Below are positions 1 through 8,559 of a stretch of 64,000 nt of DNA, piece by piece. The stretch spans positions 1-64,000 of the forward strand of contig JABZFO010000023.1 in assembly GCA_014237405.1 (NCBI GenBank), written 5' to 3'. The position numbers and the translations under genes were made by a program. Each line of letters starts with the position of its first letter. Position 1 is the stretch's first letter. This stretch comes from Desulfosarcina sp. GTDB lineage: Bacteria > Desulfobacterota > Desulfobacteria > Desulfobacterales > Desulfosarcinaceae. The notes beneath the pieces are model-generated. The model worked only from the letters and a program-made list of their open reading frames with translations, was not told the origin of the DNA and did not search any database.

Positions 1-4
1 GAAA

Positions 5-44
5 CAAAAAAGCCGTTTAAGCAGGTAGAGTCTGCGCAAACGGC
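5..44 (-). terminator. Rho-independent terminator after the tRNA pair
   Basis: Read on the minus strand, GCCGTTT (38-44) pairs with AAACGGC (12-18), an inner GCAG/CTGC pair extends the stem, and a run of T residues follows. It lies directly downstream of tRNA-Glu and tRNA-Lys, so it probably ends that transcript. Confidence 0.8.
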
Positions 45-75
45 CAGTACATAGGGAGTTACATATATTTTTAAG

Positions 76-153
76 TGGCGTCCCCAAGGGGATTCGAACC
101 CCTGTCGCCGGCGTGAAAGGCCGGTGTCCTGGGCCAGGCTAGACGATGGGGAC
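76..153 (-). tRNA. tRNA-Glu (TTC)
   Basis: The minus strand folds as a full cloverleaf. The acceptor stem is GTCCCCA/TGGGGAC, the discriminator base is G and CCA is encoded. The anticodon loop CTTTCAC lies between CCGGC and GCCGG, giving anticodon TTC. The T arm has the usual GGTTCGAATCC core. It lies 16 bases downstream of tRNA-Lys and is probably co-transcribed with it. Confidence 0.95.
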
Positions 154-169
154 GCAAGCTTTACCTCTT

Positions 170-245
170 TGGTGGGCCGTGTTGGACTCGAACCAACGAC
201 TCTCTGCTTAAAAGGCAGATACTCTACCAACTGAGTTAACGGCCC
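170..245 (-). tRNA. tRNA-Lys (TTT)
   Basis: The minus strand shows acceptor stem GGGCCGT/ACGGCCC, discriminator A, encoded CCA, and anticodon loop CTTTTAA, giving anticodon TTT. All four arms pair. It is the first gene of a two-tRNA transcript that ends at the terminator near base 10. A second lysine tRNA, with anticodon CTT, lies at 14571. Confidence 0.95.
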
Positions 246-258
246 GAAAAGAAAAATG

Positions 259-287
259 TAACTACACGCCTATCTCTTTTTTGTCAA
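259..287 (-). promoter_or_regulatory. Probable promoter of the tRNA-Lys/tRNA-Glu transcript
   Basis: On the minus strand a perfect -35 box TTGACA (282-287) is followed after 17 bases by TAGTTA (259-264). The -10 match is weak, but the spacing is ideal and it lies 14 bases before the tRNA-Lys 5' end. Confidence 0.5.
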
Positions 288-415
288 TATCAAAATACAG
301 GATTTCCAGGTTTTCTCCTCTGTTTAAGAATCTCATTTCCGCCAAAACTCAGGCACCACTAATATAATGAGGGTGTGTTATTCGTTTTGAATATCAATTC
401 ACGGGAAAAGCGCCG

Positions 416-1063
416 TCAGGGAAATAAGAAGACCGGCCCCCATAGCCATGCCATCACGCCAGGTAAAGGATAGATCAGGAAGGGTACGATGCTCACTGTA
501 GCATCGAGCATCAGCGGGTTTTTGCGTCTTTCGATGCCCCTGGCGCGCTGGGCATCGGATATTTCAGCGGCCTGAAAGAGAATTACCGGCAGAAACCGAA
601 CCACCAGGCCCACCATGGTGGCTGCCATCTTTTCGTTTACCAGGGGGAGCGGCTTCAGATACCAGACCAGGGCGGCCCGGATATCGGCCGTCCGGGTGGT
701 GGCCATCAGCAGCAGCCCCATGAGCACCACCAGCAACAGGCGCCAGCACACCATCATGGCCTCTCCGGCCAAGTCCGCGGAGATGGTGGGGATCCAGTCG
801 CCAGTAAACGTGACTGTTCGAACACCGAAAACAAAGAAGAGAAAAAAAAGAAAATACCGGATTTCACGAATCATCCGGCTGATGCGCAAGCCGGCAGCGC
901 GGAGGAAAAGCATCATCACGGTGGTGAACAACACCAAAAAAGTCAGGTTCCCCCAGAGGCTGATCACGCTGAGCCCCATGAGCAGGGCCTGCTTGGTTCT
1001 GGGATCCAGCCGATGGAGCAGCGATTGGCCGGGCTGGAAGCCGATGGCGGTCAGTTCACCCAT
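416..1063 (-). CDS. bioN: ECF transporter T component, BioN-like, C-terminus scrambled by a deletion
   Basis: This is the transmembrane coupling subunit of an energy-coupling-factor importer. It is inferred to serve biotin because it follows bioY and bioM. The ATG at 1063 has an AGAGGAA ribosome site and overlaps bioM by 13 bases. Several hydrophobic segments and the conserved cytoplasmic AQRARG and RRKNP motifs of this family are present. After the segment ending in VSIVP the frame changes. The expected C-terminal sequence (DLSFTWRDGMAMGAG and a last hydrophobic helix) is found in another frame, ending at 399. The segment that normally joins the two parts, about 28 residues, is missing. See the finding on recurrent deletions. 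Confidence 0.8.
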   Translation of the reverse strand: MGELTAIGFQPGQSLLHRLDPRTKQALLMGLSVISLWGNLTFLVLFTTVMMLFLRAAGLRISRMIREIRYFLFFLFFVFGVRTVTFTGDWIPTISADLAGEAMMVCWRLLLVVLMGLLLMATTRTADIRAALVWYLKPLPLVNEKMAATMVGLVVRFLPVILFQAAEISDAQRARGIERRKNPLMLDATVSIVPFLIYPLPGVMAWLWGPVFLFP

Positions 1064-1800
1064 GGCCGTATTCCTCTGCCCATTTGCACGGAGCATGGCG
1101 GCCGGATTCCGTAGCGTTCGATTCCGCTCATCACCTCGGCCGGAATGCCGTCGTTTACCACGCACCCCTTTGCCATGACCACCAGCCGCTGGGCATGGGC
1201 GACAACCTTTTCCAGGTCGTGGGTGGTGATAATAATGGTATGGCCGTTTTTGTGAAGGTCGAGAATCTGATTGAGTACCAGGCAGGTGGCCGGATAGTCA
1301 AGATTGGAAAACGGCTCGTCCATCAGCAGCACACGGGGGGCCATAGCCAGCACCCCGGCGATGGCCAGGCGACGTTTTTCACCACCGGAAAGATGGTGGG
1401 GCCTTTTATTTTCAAACCCGGAGAGATCGACAGCCGCCAACGCCTGGGTTACCCGCTGGTTGATCTGCTGCCGCTCAAGCGCCAGGTTTTCCGGACCAAA
1501 TGCCGCGTCATCGTATACGGTCTCGCCGACAATCTGGCTGTCGGCATCCTGAAACACCATCCCCACCTGTTGCCGAGCGGCCAAAGGATCCTTTTTCACC
1601 GACTTGCCGCAAACGGTTACCGACCCGGATTCGGGAAAAAGCAGCCCGTTAAGGTGGCGCAGCAGCGTGGTTTTGCCCGAACCATTGGCACCGGCGATTA
1701 CCGTGAACTCTCCCTCGTTGAAGGTGAGGGTGACATCGTTGAGCCCTTGTGTGCCGTCGGCAAAACGATGAAAAAGGTGGGAGGTTTGAATGATGGTCAC
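1051..1800 (-). CDS. bioM: ECF transporter ATPase component (BioM/CbiO-like)
   Basis: Cytoplasmic ABC ATPase that powers the BioY/BioN importer. Walker A GANGSGKT is at about residues 37-44, the Q-loop follows at FQDADSQ, the signature LSGGEKRR is near 137, Walker B LLMDEP near 158, and a switch histidine in ITTHD follows. I chose the GTG at 1800 (product TIIQTSHLF), which lies 4 bases after the bioY stop with a GGATAAG ribosome site. An ATG at 1839 would instead overlap bioY. The gene appears complete. Cobalt transporters have similar ATPases, so the biotin role rests on the adjoining bioY and birA. Confidence 0.9.
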   Translation of the reverse strand: MTIIQTSHLFHRFADGTQGLNDVTLTFNEGEFTVIAGANGSGKTTLLRHLNGLLFPESGSVTVCGKSVKKDPLAARQQVGMVFQDADSQIVGETVYDDAAFGPENLALERQQINQRVTQALAAVDLSGFENKRPHHLSGGEKRRLAIAGVLAMAPRVLLMDEPFSNLDYPATCLVLNQILDLHKNGHTIIITTHDLEKVVAHAQRLVVMAKGCVVNDGIPAEVMSGIERYGIRPPCSVQMGRGIRPWVN

Positions 1801-1804
1801 GGTC

Positions 1805-2365
1805 TTATCCTGCAGCCCGCACGGCACCGAAAGTACCATCGATCATGGGCCTAAGGGCCTTGGCGATGGGAATGGCGGCGGCAATTTTCAGAGCATCGCC
1901 AATCAGAAAGGGAAACATGCCTACGCCCAAGGCCTTGGAAAGGCTCATCCCGGTGACCACCTTGAGCCATGAGACACCGAAAGCGTATATAATCAGGGTG
2001 CCGGCAACCATGGCCAGCACATCAGCGGCCACACGCCCCCGGCCTTTTTCGGAAACGATGCCGATCAGGTAAGCTGCAGCGGCAAACCCCAGCAGGTATC
2101 CGCCGGTGGGCCCCACGAATTTTCCAATGCCTCCGGTACCGCCGGCAAAAACCGGCAGTCCCACGGCGCCGGCAAGCAGATAAACCCCTACGCTGATCAC
2201 TCCCCACCGTCCGCCCAAAAGCAGCCCGGCCAGCATAATGAACAGGTTTTGCAGGACAATGGGCACCGGGCCGATGGGGATGGCGATGTAGGCCCCCGCG
2301 GCTGTCAGGGCGGCCATGAGAGCCGCATACACCATCCGTCTCAATTGTTGTGCCGATGCATCCAT
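1805..2365 (-). CDS. bioY: Biotin transporter S component BioY
   Basis: Membrane substrate-binding subunit that captures biotin. The 186-residue protein is almost entirely hydrophobic, with about six membrane segments. It carries the BioY hallmarks: PIGPVPIVLQN near residue 30 and the glycine-rich GGTGGIGKFVGPTGGYLLG region in the middle. An AAGGAGAA ribosome site precedes the ATG. It is the first gene of bioY-bioM-bioN, downstream of birA on the same strand. I see no BirA-type operator directly upstream of bioY. The gap to birA instead contains an inverted-repeat element. Confidence 0.93.
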   Translation of the reverse strand: MDASAQQLRRMVYAALMAALTAAGAYIAIPIGPVPIVLQNLFIMLAGLLLGGRWGVISVGVYLLAGAVGLPVFAGGTGGIGKFVGPTGGYLLGFAAAAYLIGIVSEKGRGRVAADVLAMVAGTLIIYAFGVSWLKVVTGMSLSKALGVGMFPFLIGDALKIAAAIPIAKALRPMIDGTFGAVRAAG

Positions 2366-2453
2366 AAGTTTTTTTCTCCTTATCAGGATTTCTTTTTAAC
2401 TATATTCGGGATGAAGACCCGCTTAATCCAAGGTTGCGAATTAATGTAAAATG

Positions 2454-2590
2454 TCCATTCAGAAATGGTAGGTTGTGGTTCAGGCCAAGGCCGCAGCGTT
2501 TTTGCAACCGCAGGCGTAGCGGCGCTACGTCGAGGATTGCGAGAACGGGAGAACGCCAGCCTGGGCCGCAAGATGCCATTTCTGGATGGA
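2454..2590. repeat. Inverted-repeat element between birA and bioY
   Basis: A 137-bp element is bounded by imperfect 15-base inverted arms (TCCATTCAGAAATGG at 2454-2468 and its near complement at 2576-2590). Its core contains a GGCGTA..TACG palindrome followed by a purine-rich tract ending in AACGC. A similar core order occurs in the repeat at 17378-17501, so the two may be diverged copies of one family. Short ORFs through it have no coding character. Confidence 0.6.
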
Positions 2591-2598
2591 TATATCGA

Positions 2599-3525
2599 TT
2601 ATTGGTGAAAGCAGTCACCGTACATCACGGTTTGACGGGTCCCATCGGCCAGCCGCAGAATCAGGCCGCCGTAGGAATCCACATCCACGGCAGTTCCCTC
2701 AACCATGTCCTTTCCGGTAAAGACGCGGACCTGCCGGCCAAGGGTCACATTGCGTGACTTCCATTCCTCGATCACGGCAAGAGGATCGAACGTTAAGATC
2801 CGCTTTTCAAAAACGTCCAGGAAGGCCACCAGGATCTCCCTGCGAGGCACGGGTCGACCAAGCAGCGCTTTAAGGGAGATGGCAATGGGTTCTTCGGTTT
2901 CCGGGGCGTTGTTGACATTGAGGCCAATACCGATGTTCATGTGGGCCACCTGATCCCCTTCGGCCTCCATCTGGGACAAGACACCGCAGATCTTATGTCT
3001 GTTCACCAGGATGTCGTTGGGCCACTTCAAACGGGCATCCACCTGGTACAATGACCGCAGGAGACTGGCCACATCAATGGCCGCCGCAAGATTCACCAGA
3101 CCGGCCAGAATCATGGGGATCTCCGGCCGAACGACGACCGTGAAATAAAGGCCGCCATCGGCAGACAGCCAAATCCGCTTCATGCGCCCCCGGCCGCTGG
3201 TCTGACGCTGGGCCACCACCACGGTAAAGTCCGGGCAGCCCTTTCGCGCCAGAGCCATGGCTTCATCCATGGTGGATGCCGTCTCCTGAAAATAATGGAT
3301 GCGGTCTTGCCAAACATCGAATTCCCACGGCATAAGGCTGTCCGGATCACGGGTCATACGATAGCCTTTGGGAGAAGAGACAATGGGAATGCCGGACTGG
3401 ACGAGCCCCTTGATATGTTTCCAGATGGAGACCCTGCTGATCCCCAATTCGGCGCTGAGCGTTTCACCGGAAACCACTGTGTCGGCCTGATTCAAGATTT
3501 TGAAAATTTTCTGCTTGGGATCCAT
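2599..3525 (-). CDS. birA: Bifunctional biotin protein ligase / biotin repressor BirA
   Basis: Activates biotin with ATP and attaches it to acceptor lysines, and also represses transcription. An N-terminal winged helix (about residues 1-60, with the recognition helix in ISRVSIWKHI) is followed by the ligase domain. SGRGRMKRIW is near residue 110 and KWPNDI near 170. A C-terminal SH3-like domain ends the 308-residue protein, which is full length. The DNA-binding domain predicts autoregulation, and a palindromic operator overlaps its start region. It lies upstream of bioY-bioM-bioN on the same strand, so one regulator probably coordinates biotin uptake and use. Confidence 0.95.
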   Translation of the reverse strand: MDPKQKIFKILNQADTVVSGETLSAELGISRVSIWKHIKGLVQSGIPIVSSPKGYRMTRDPDSLMPWEFDVWQDRIHYFQETASTMDEAMALARKGCPDFTVVVAQRQTSGRGRMKRIWLSADGGLYFTVVVRPEIPMILAGLVNLAAAIDVASLLRSLYQVDARLKWPNDILVNRHKICGVLSQMEAEGDQVAHMNIGIGLNVNNAPETEEPIAISLKALLGRPVPRREILVAFLDVFEKRILTFDPLAVIEEWKSRNVTLGRQVRVFTGKDMVEGTAVDVDSYGGLILRLADGTRQTVMYGDCFHQ

Positions 3526-3560
3526 TTGGTTAACCTTTCAAGAAAGAAATGGTTAACCAA
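3526..3560. promoter_or_regulatory. Predicted BirA operator
   Basis: TTGGTTAACC (3526-3535) and GGTTAACCAA (3551-3560) form a perfect 10-base inverted repeat with a 15-base spacer, directly abutting the birA start codon. BirA sites known in proteobacteria have the same geometry (TTGTAAACC, about 15 bases, complement). The left arm also contains the likely ribosome-binding AAAGG region, so bound BirA would block its own expression. Confidence 0.8.
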
Positions 3561-3618
3561 ATTCAAGGCAAAATGTCAACACCGGAATGGAGAAGTCAGG
3601 GAATGGAATTGAAGCACA

Positions 3619-4632
3619 TCAGTTGGAAAACAGGTTGGAAAGTCTTTGCATTTCTGCCTCGGCATCGTTGATCAGTTCATCGAAGATGCCCTGAAGTGGC
3701 AGAATTTTATCCGCCAGGCCCACGCTCTGGCCGGCCATGAGAGACCCTTTTTTCATATCGCCGTCAACAACGGCATCTCGCAGCGCCCCCATCCAGAAGC
3801 GTTCCACCTCGTACTGGGCCTCCATACGATCAATGGTGTTTTCTTCGAGTTTTCTAATAAGGTTCAACTGCAGTTTCCCAAATTCATCCGTACCCACATT
3901 TTTCAACGCCCTTACGGGAATCACGGGAAGTCGGCTGTCAAACTTGGGAGTGGCCACAGCATCCCGGGCTTTGGCCCGCCTGAAGGTCTCTTTGAAACTG
4001 GGATGCACCGCGCACTCTTCCGACATGACGAACCGGGTGCCCATCTGGATGCCGGCAGCCCCCATCATCAGCAGGTGGGCCATCATCCGGCCGGTGGCAA
4101 TTCCACCGGCGACAAAAACAGGCACCGTATCCACGTTGAAAAGGATCTGTTGGATCAGCACTGTCAGTGATACCGGCCCGATGTGACCACCCGCTTCGGA
4201 TCCCTCCAGGATCAGTGCATCGGTACCCATCTTTATCAGCTTTAAGGCCAGCTGCTCGGTAGGCGCAAAACATATCACCCGTGCGCCGCTGTCCTTGGCG
4301 CGCTGAATTTCATTCTCTTTCGGTATAGAACCGGCAAATACCACCACATGGCATTCCATCTCACACAACAAATCCAGCTGCGCCTGATAGGCCGGAGCAA
4401 TGGTGATCAGGTTTACGCCAAAGGGGTTGTCCGAAAGCGACCGGGTCTCTTCGATCTGTGCACGAAGCACATCGACGGGAGCATTGCCTCCGGCCAACAG
4501 GCCAAAGCCTCCGCAGCGCCCCATATGGCTCACGAGCTTGGGATCGCTCACCCATGTCATGGCACCGCACATAATCGGTATATCGCAACCTAAAAATTGC
4601 CGGCCTATTTCAAAGAATCGGTCAAGAAGCAT
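3619..4632 (-). CDS. FMN-dependent NAD(P)H oxidoreductase, FabK / nitronate monooxygenase family
   Basis: A 337-residue TIM-barrel flavoprotein. GSEAGGHIG (about residues 144-152), AGGIATGR (175-182) and MGTRF (197-201) are the phosphate and flavin-binding motifs shared by enoyl-ACP reductase FabK and nitronate monooxygenases. It lies 72 bases downstream of fabH on the same strand. That makes a role as enoyl-ACP reductase in fatty acid synthesis attractive, but the motifs do not separate the two activities. The gene appears intact. Confidence 0.8.
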   Translation of the reverse strand: MLLDRFFEIGRQFLGCDIPIMCGAMTWVSDPKLVSHMGRCGGFGLLAGGNAPVDVLRAQIEETRSLSDNPFGVNLITIAPAYQAQLDLLCEMECHVVVFAGSIPKENEIQRAKDSGARVICFAPTEQLALKLIKMGTDALILEGSEAGGHIGPVSLTVLIQQILFNVDTVPVFVAGGIATGRMMAHLLMMGAAGIQMGTRFVMSEECAVHPSFKETFRRAKARDAVATPKFDSRLPVIPVRALKNVGTDEFGKLQLNLIRKLEENTIDRMEAQYEVERFWMGALRDAVVDGDMKKGSLMAGQSVGLADKILPLQGIFDELINDAEAEMQRLSNLFSN

Positions 4633-4704
4633 CCTCTTCCTCCGGTGATTTCATTGGCGCCTGGATCGTGGCAAATACGATTTGTTGAAATTGGATGGTG
4701 CGGT

Positions 4705-5718
4705 CTACCAACGCATCAAGATGGCGCCATAGGTGAGGCCGGCGCCGAAGGAATCCAGCAGAATCAACTGTCCTTTTTGAATTCGGCCATCCCTCACCGC
4801 TTCGTCCAGCGCCGTGGGGATGGTGGCCGCAGACGTATTACCGTAGCGGTCCACATTCACTACCACTTTTTTCATGGGACAGTTGAGCCGTTTGGCCACG
4901 GCCTCGATGATCCGGTAGTTGGCCTGGTGGGGAATGAACCAGTCGATATCATCAATGGTGAACCCGTTGCTTTCCAGAGCCCGGTTGGCAAATTCGGCAA
5001 GGGTGCGGACGGCTACTTTGAAGATCTCTTTGCCGGTCATCCGCATTTTATGCAGATTCTGGGAAAAGCGGCCGGGAGTAACCTCCATGCTGGACCCGCC
5101 GGCGGGAATATAGAACAGTTCCCACAGATTGCCGTCAGACAGCAGATGGCTGGACAGGATGCGCGCCGATGCATGGGGGTCGGTACGTTCCACGACAGCG
5201 GCACCGGCGCCGTCACCGAACAGGATGCAGGACCCCCGGTCCTGCCAGTTGATGAACGGATTGAGCACCTCGGCGCCAACCACCAGCGCCGTCCGGGTCT
5301 GGCCGGATTGGATGAACTTATCCGCCGTGGCCAGTCCATAAACAAACCCGGAGCAGGCGGCATTGATATCCATAGCCCAGGCCTGGGGGGCATCGATCTT
5401 ATGCTGAAGCCAGCAGGCGGTGGAAGGAATCAGGGTGTCCGGCGTACAGGTGGCATAGATGATCTGATCGATGTCACCGGGCGTTCGATCGGCCATGTCA
5501 AGCGCCTTTCTGGCCGCCGCCACGCCAAGGGATGAATTGTGTTCGTCGGGGTTCTCCAGATTGGAAAACCGCCGTTCACGAATGCCTGTGCGATCACGGA
5601 TCCACCGGTCGTTGGTGGAAATATTGTCCTTTTCCAACCGATCGACGATTTCATCGTTGGTCACCCGATTTTCAGGGAATGCACATCCGGTTCCGATAAT
5701 CGTGGCAGCATATCTCAT
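4705..5718 (-). CDS. fabH: 3-oxoacyl-ACP synthase III
   Basis: Starts fatty acid elongation by condensing an acyl-CoA primer with malonyl-ACP. The thiolase-fold protein of 337 residues has the catalytic triad in context: Cys122 in NAACSGF, His264 in PHQAN and Asn294 in GNTSAA. WIRDRTGI near residue 39 matches the substrate-entrance motif. The ATG at 5718 starts the usual first beta strand (AATIIGTG). The following gene on the same strand is a FabK-like reductase, suggesting a small lipid operon. Confidence 0.93.
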   Translation of the reverse strand: MRYAATIIGTGCAFPENRVTNDEIVDRLEKDNISTNDRWIRDRTGIRERRFSNLENPDEHNSSLGVAAARKALDMADRTPGDIDQIIYATCTPDTLIPSTACWLQHKIDAPQAWAMDINAACSGFVYGLATADKFIQSGQTRTALVVGAEVLNPFINWQDRGSCILFGDGAGAAVVERTDPHASARILSSHLLSDGNLWELFYIPAGGSSMEVTPGRFSQNLHKMRMTGKEIFKVAVRTLAEFANRALESNGFTIDDIDWFIPHQANYRIIEAVAKRLNCPMKKVVVNVDRYGNTSAATIPTALDEAVRDGRIQKGQLILLDSFGAGLTYGAILMRW

Positions 5719-5830
5719 GGATCGTTAGCGCCTCCAGGCACAAAAATGAACATGCAAGTAATTTAAACCAATGGTATTGTCAATGTTTTTATGAAAGGAT
5801 CCGCACCCTGATGGATTGGATGTTAATTGT

Positions 5831-7255
5831 TTACAATGCTTTCAGCAACCTGTCGTGGATATTGTCAAACCCCCCGTTGGACATAATCAGGATCACATCG
5901 CCGCTGATCGATGATCCGGCCAGATCATTAATGATAGATTCCGTGTCATCGAAATAGGCCGCATCCTTACCTCTTTGTTTCAGATCTGCAACGAGCTGTT
6001 CGCTGGAAAACCGTTCACCTTCGGGAACTTTTTTAAGCAAAGGCGGCTTTCGGATGCAAATTCGATCCGCCGGATCGAATACGGTTGCGTAATCTTGCTG
6101 AAACACCTTGCGCATGCTCGAATTGGTTCGCGGCTCGAAAATAGCAACGACCCGGTTTTTTGAAAAATGGGATTTCACTGCCCTGAGCGTCTCCTTTACG
6201 GCGGTGGGATGATGAGCAAAATCGTCCATGACAATGACGCCCCGTTTCTCACCGCGGATCTCCTGGCGCCGCCTTACACCGGCAAAACGCGCCAGTGCCT
6301 CGGCGATGTCCTCGGCTGTCACGCCCGAGTAATCCGCAACCGCAACGGCAGCCAGAGTGTTTTTCAGATTGTGCACACCGATCATCCGAGTCCGGAACAT
6401 ACCGAAATCGGCTCCGTTCTTGGAGATATTGAAACGGGTGACGGGCGGTTCGATGAAAACTTCACCAAGCCGCCAGGTGGAATCCGCTTTCATGCCGTAG
6501 GACAGCCGTTTACACGATCCCAGTCTCACCAGATCGGTCACATTGGGATCATCGTCCACGCTGACCAGAAGCGAATCCGGGTTGATTTTCGAGATGAACC
6601 GCCCAAAAGCGTCTCGGACATGGCCCAGATCCCGATAAATATCGGCATGGTCGAATTCCACACTGGTCAAGATGGCGGCATCCGGGGTATAGTGGAGAAA
6701 CTTGGGGCCTTTGTCGAAAAAAGCAGTATCGTATTCATCCGCCTCAATGACAATGCAATCTCCAGTTCCGGTTCGGTAGTTGCTCGTGAAATTGGGCAGG
6801 ATGCCGCCGATGATAAAAGAGGGGTCCCGACCAGCGGAAAAAAGGATCCAGGCGAGCATGGCCGCCGTGGTCGTTTTCCCGTGGGTTCCTGCCACCAGCA
6901 CCTGACGCTTGCCGGCGGCGGCAAACCGGTTGACCGCCTGGGGCATGGAGCAATAACAAAGTCCCATCTCCCCGGTGGCGACGACTTCCGCATTGTCCCG
7001 CGAGACGGCGTTGCCAACCACCACAAGATCCGGCTGGTGGGTTAGGTGGGACCTGTCAAACCCGGCCATGATTGGAATGCCCTTTTCTTCAAGGAAGCGG
7101 CTCATGGGCGGGTAGATATTGTTGTCTGAACCGGTGACATGGTACCCCATGTCTTTGAGCATGCAGGCAAGGGCACCCATGGCCGTTCCGCAAACGGCAA
7201 TCAGGTGAACAGTTTCCACTTGTTCCGGGATTCGGTTGTTTTCCGGCAGAATCAT
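5831..7255 (-). CDS. mpl: UDP-N-acetylmuramate:L-alanyl-gamma-D-glutamyl-meso-diaminopimelate ligase
   Basis: Cytoplasmic Mur-type ligase that recycles the murein tripeptide by joining it to UDP-MurNAc. The N-terminal CGTAMGALA and VTGSDNNIYPP segments are characteristic of Mpl. The ATP loop GTHGKTT is at about residues 123-129, followed by EADEYDTAFF and the C-terminal AHHPTAV and EPRTNSS motifs. The start is uncertain. I use the ATG at 7255 because the ORF extends upstream to 7387 only through repeat sequence (residues reading EPRTFEPRTLEP). Neither candidate has a good ribosome site, and a GTG further in is possible. Confidence 0.88.
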   Translation of the reverse strand: MILPENNRIPEQVETVHLIAVCGTAMGALACMLKDMGYHVTGSDNNIYPPMSRFLEEKGIPIMAGFDRSHLTHQPDLVVVGNAVSRDNAEVVATGEMGLCYCSMPQAVNRFAAAGKRQVLVAGTHGKTTTAAMLAWILFSAGRDPSFIIGGILPNFTSNYRTGTGDCIVIEADEYDTAFFDKGPKFLHYTPDAAILTSVEFDHADIYRDLGHVRDAFGRFISKINPDSLLVSVDDDPNVTDLVRLGSCKRLSYGMKADSTWRLGEVFIEPPVTRFNISKNGADFGMFRTRMIGVHNLKNTLAAVAVADYSGVTAEDIAEALARFAGVRRRQEIRGEKRGVIVMDDFAHHPTAVKETLRAVKSHFSKNRVVAIFEPRTNSSMRKVFQQDYATVFDPADRICIRKPPLLKKVPEGERFSSEQLVADLKQRGKDAAYFDDTESIINDLAGSSISGDVILIMSNGGFDNIHDRLLKAL

Positions 7256-7256
7256 G

Positions 7257-7480
7257 GGTTCAAGGGTTCTGGGTTCAAAGGTTCTGGGTTCACCGAAAAC
7301 CTCAGCCAAGGTGACCATTAACGGTAAACGCTGAACTGGTAAACGGTTACATGCCGGAGGCACTCGCGCTGCGATTCGCGGTTTCATCAGGAACTTGGTA
7401 GCCTGCGCGCAAGGTCAAAGCAAACCCAGAACGGTGAATGCTGAACCTGTGAACGCTGAACCTGTGAACGCTTATGTAAA
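7257..7480. repeat. Inverted cluster of GGTTC/GAACC words upstream of mpl
   Basis: The left part (7257-7302) repeats GGTTCTGGGTTCAAA-type words. The right part (7428-7480) repeats their complement as GAACCTGTGAACGCT. The same words form the inverted repeat at 43147-43243. With flanking sequence this fills the 7256-7591 gap between mpl and the sirtuin gene. No gene is supported there. Confidence 0.6.
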
Positions 7481-7591
7481 CGATTTGTCATCGAATCACA
7501 AGCTGTTCATCACCACACGCACAACGGTGACGGTTGAGCCAATCAATAGTATATTTGCGTTGGTGACAACTACCATTCGGAGAGAACACTT

Positions 7592-8431
7592 ATGAGCATA
7601 GAATCAGCCACTCACGTGTTGACTGAGATTATTCAAGGCAATGGGAGAATAACCGTTCTCACCGGTGCAGGCATATCGGCTGAAAGCGGCATTCCCACCT
7701 TCAGGGGATCGGAAGGATTTTGGACCATCGGTTCCAAAGAATATCATCCTCAGGAGATGGCGACGTTCGGCATGTTCAGCAGGGATCCGCAATCGGTCTG
7801 GGTCTGGTACCTGTATCGGATGGGCCTGTGTAAAAAAGCCCGACCCAACACCGGTCACCGGGCCCTGGCATCGATGGAATCCCATCTGGAGGACCGGTTT
7901 ACGCTGATCACCCAGAACGTAGACAACCTGCACATCCTCGCCGGAAACAGCCTTTCGCGGACCCTTCAGATTCATGGCAATATTTTCCAGGCCCGCTGTG
8001 CATCGGCCTGCACGGATGAAATCATTCCCCTGCCTGACGGCCTGTTCCCAAAGGCAAAAGGGGACGTGTTGACCGAAAGAGAGCGTCAGTATCTGAAATG
8101 CCCGGCCTGTGGCAACTGGCTTCGACCGCATGTACTCTGGTTCGACGAAACCTATAACGAACGCCATTACCGCTTTAACAGCGCGATAGAGACGGCGAAG
8201 CGGACCCGCCTACTGATCACCGTGGGTACCGCCGGGGCCACCACTTTACCCAACCATATAGTCAATCTGGTGTACGGCAATGGCGGTCTGTTGATTGACA
8301 TCAACGTCGCCGACAATCCTTTTGCCAGCCTGGCCATGCAGTCGGACCAGGGAATCTTTATCAAGCACACCAGCAGCGATGCCTTGGTCGCGCTGGCCCA
8401 TGCTGTTGCGGCAATTCATTCTAATCTTTAA
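7592..8431 (+). CDS. Sir2-family NAD-dependent protein deacylase (sirtuin)
   Basis: Removes acyl groups from lysines using NAD. GAGIS is at residues 25-29, TQNVDNLH at 107-114, the catalytic histidine is His128 in IHGN, and the four zinc cysteines are Cys136, Cys140, Cys170 and Cys173. RPHVLWFDE follows and GTAGATTLP replaces the more usual GTSxxVxPA. The ATG has a GGAGAG ribosome site. Length (279) fits the family with a slightly enlarged zinc module. It is the first plus-strand gene after mpl, followed after 128 bases by a sigma-54 activator. The substrate cannot be deduced. Confidence 0.9.
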   Translation: MSIESATHVLTEIIQGNGRITVLTGAGISAESGIPTFRGSEGFWTIGSKEYHPQEMATFGMFSRDPQSVWVWYLYRMGLCKKARPNTGHRALASMESHLEDRFTLITQNVDNLHILAGNSLSRTLQIHGNIFQARCASACTDEIIPLPDGLFPKAKGDVLTERERQYLKCPACGNWLRPHVLWFDETYNERHYRFNSAIETAKRTRLLITVGTAGATTLPNHIVNLVYGNGGLLIDINVADNPFASLAMQSDQGIFIKHTSSDALVALAHAVAAIHSNL

Positions 8432-8559
8432 TGATATCCATTATTTGATTTGACACCTGGTGGATGCATGGGCTAATATATTTTTTCCGATGCCCTTATA
8501 TCGGGCGACAATTATCTTTTCCCCAATCACCGGCCTAATCCCCGGTAAGACCATTAGTT

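Noticed and set aside
2366-2453. Riboswitch or BirA site directly upstream of bioY
   Set aside because: No TTGTTAACC-like inverted repeat and no recognisable riboswitch fold; only an ordinary ribosome site is visible.
4597-5535. Long ORFs antisense to fabH, rseP (54998-56290), icd (33636-34544) and mpl (6167-7045)
   Set aside because: The opposite strand of each carries a clear conserved protein; the antisense frames have no recognisable motifs, no ribosome sites, and are expected in GC-rich coding DNA.
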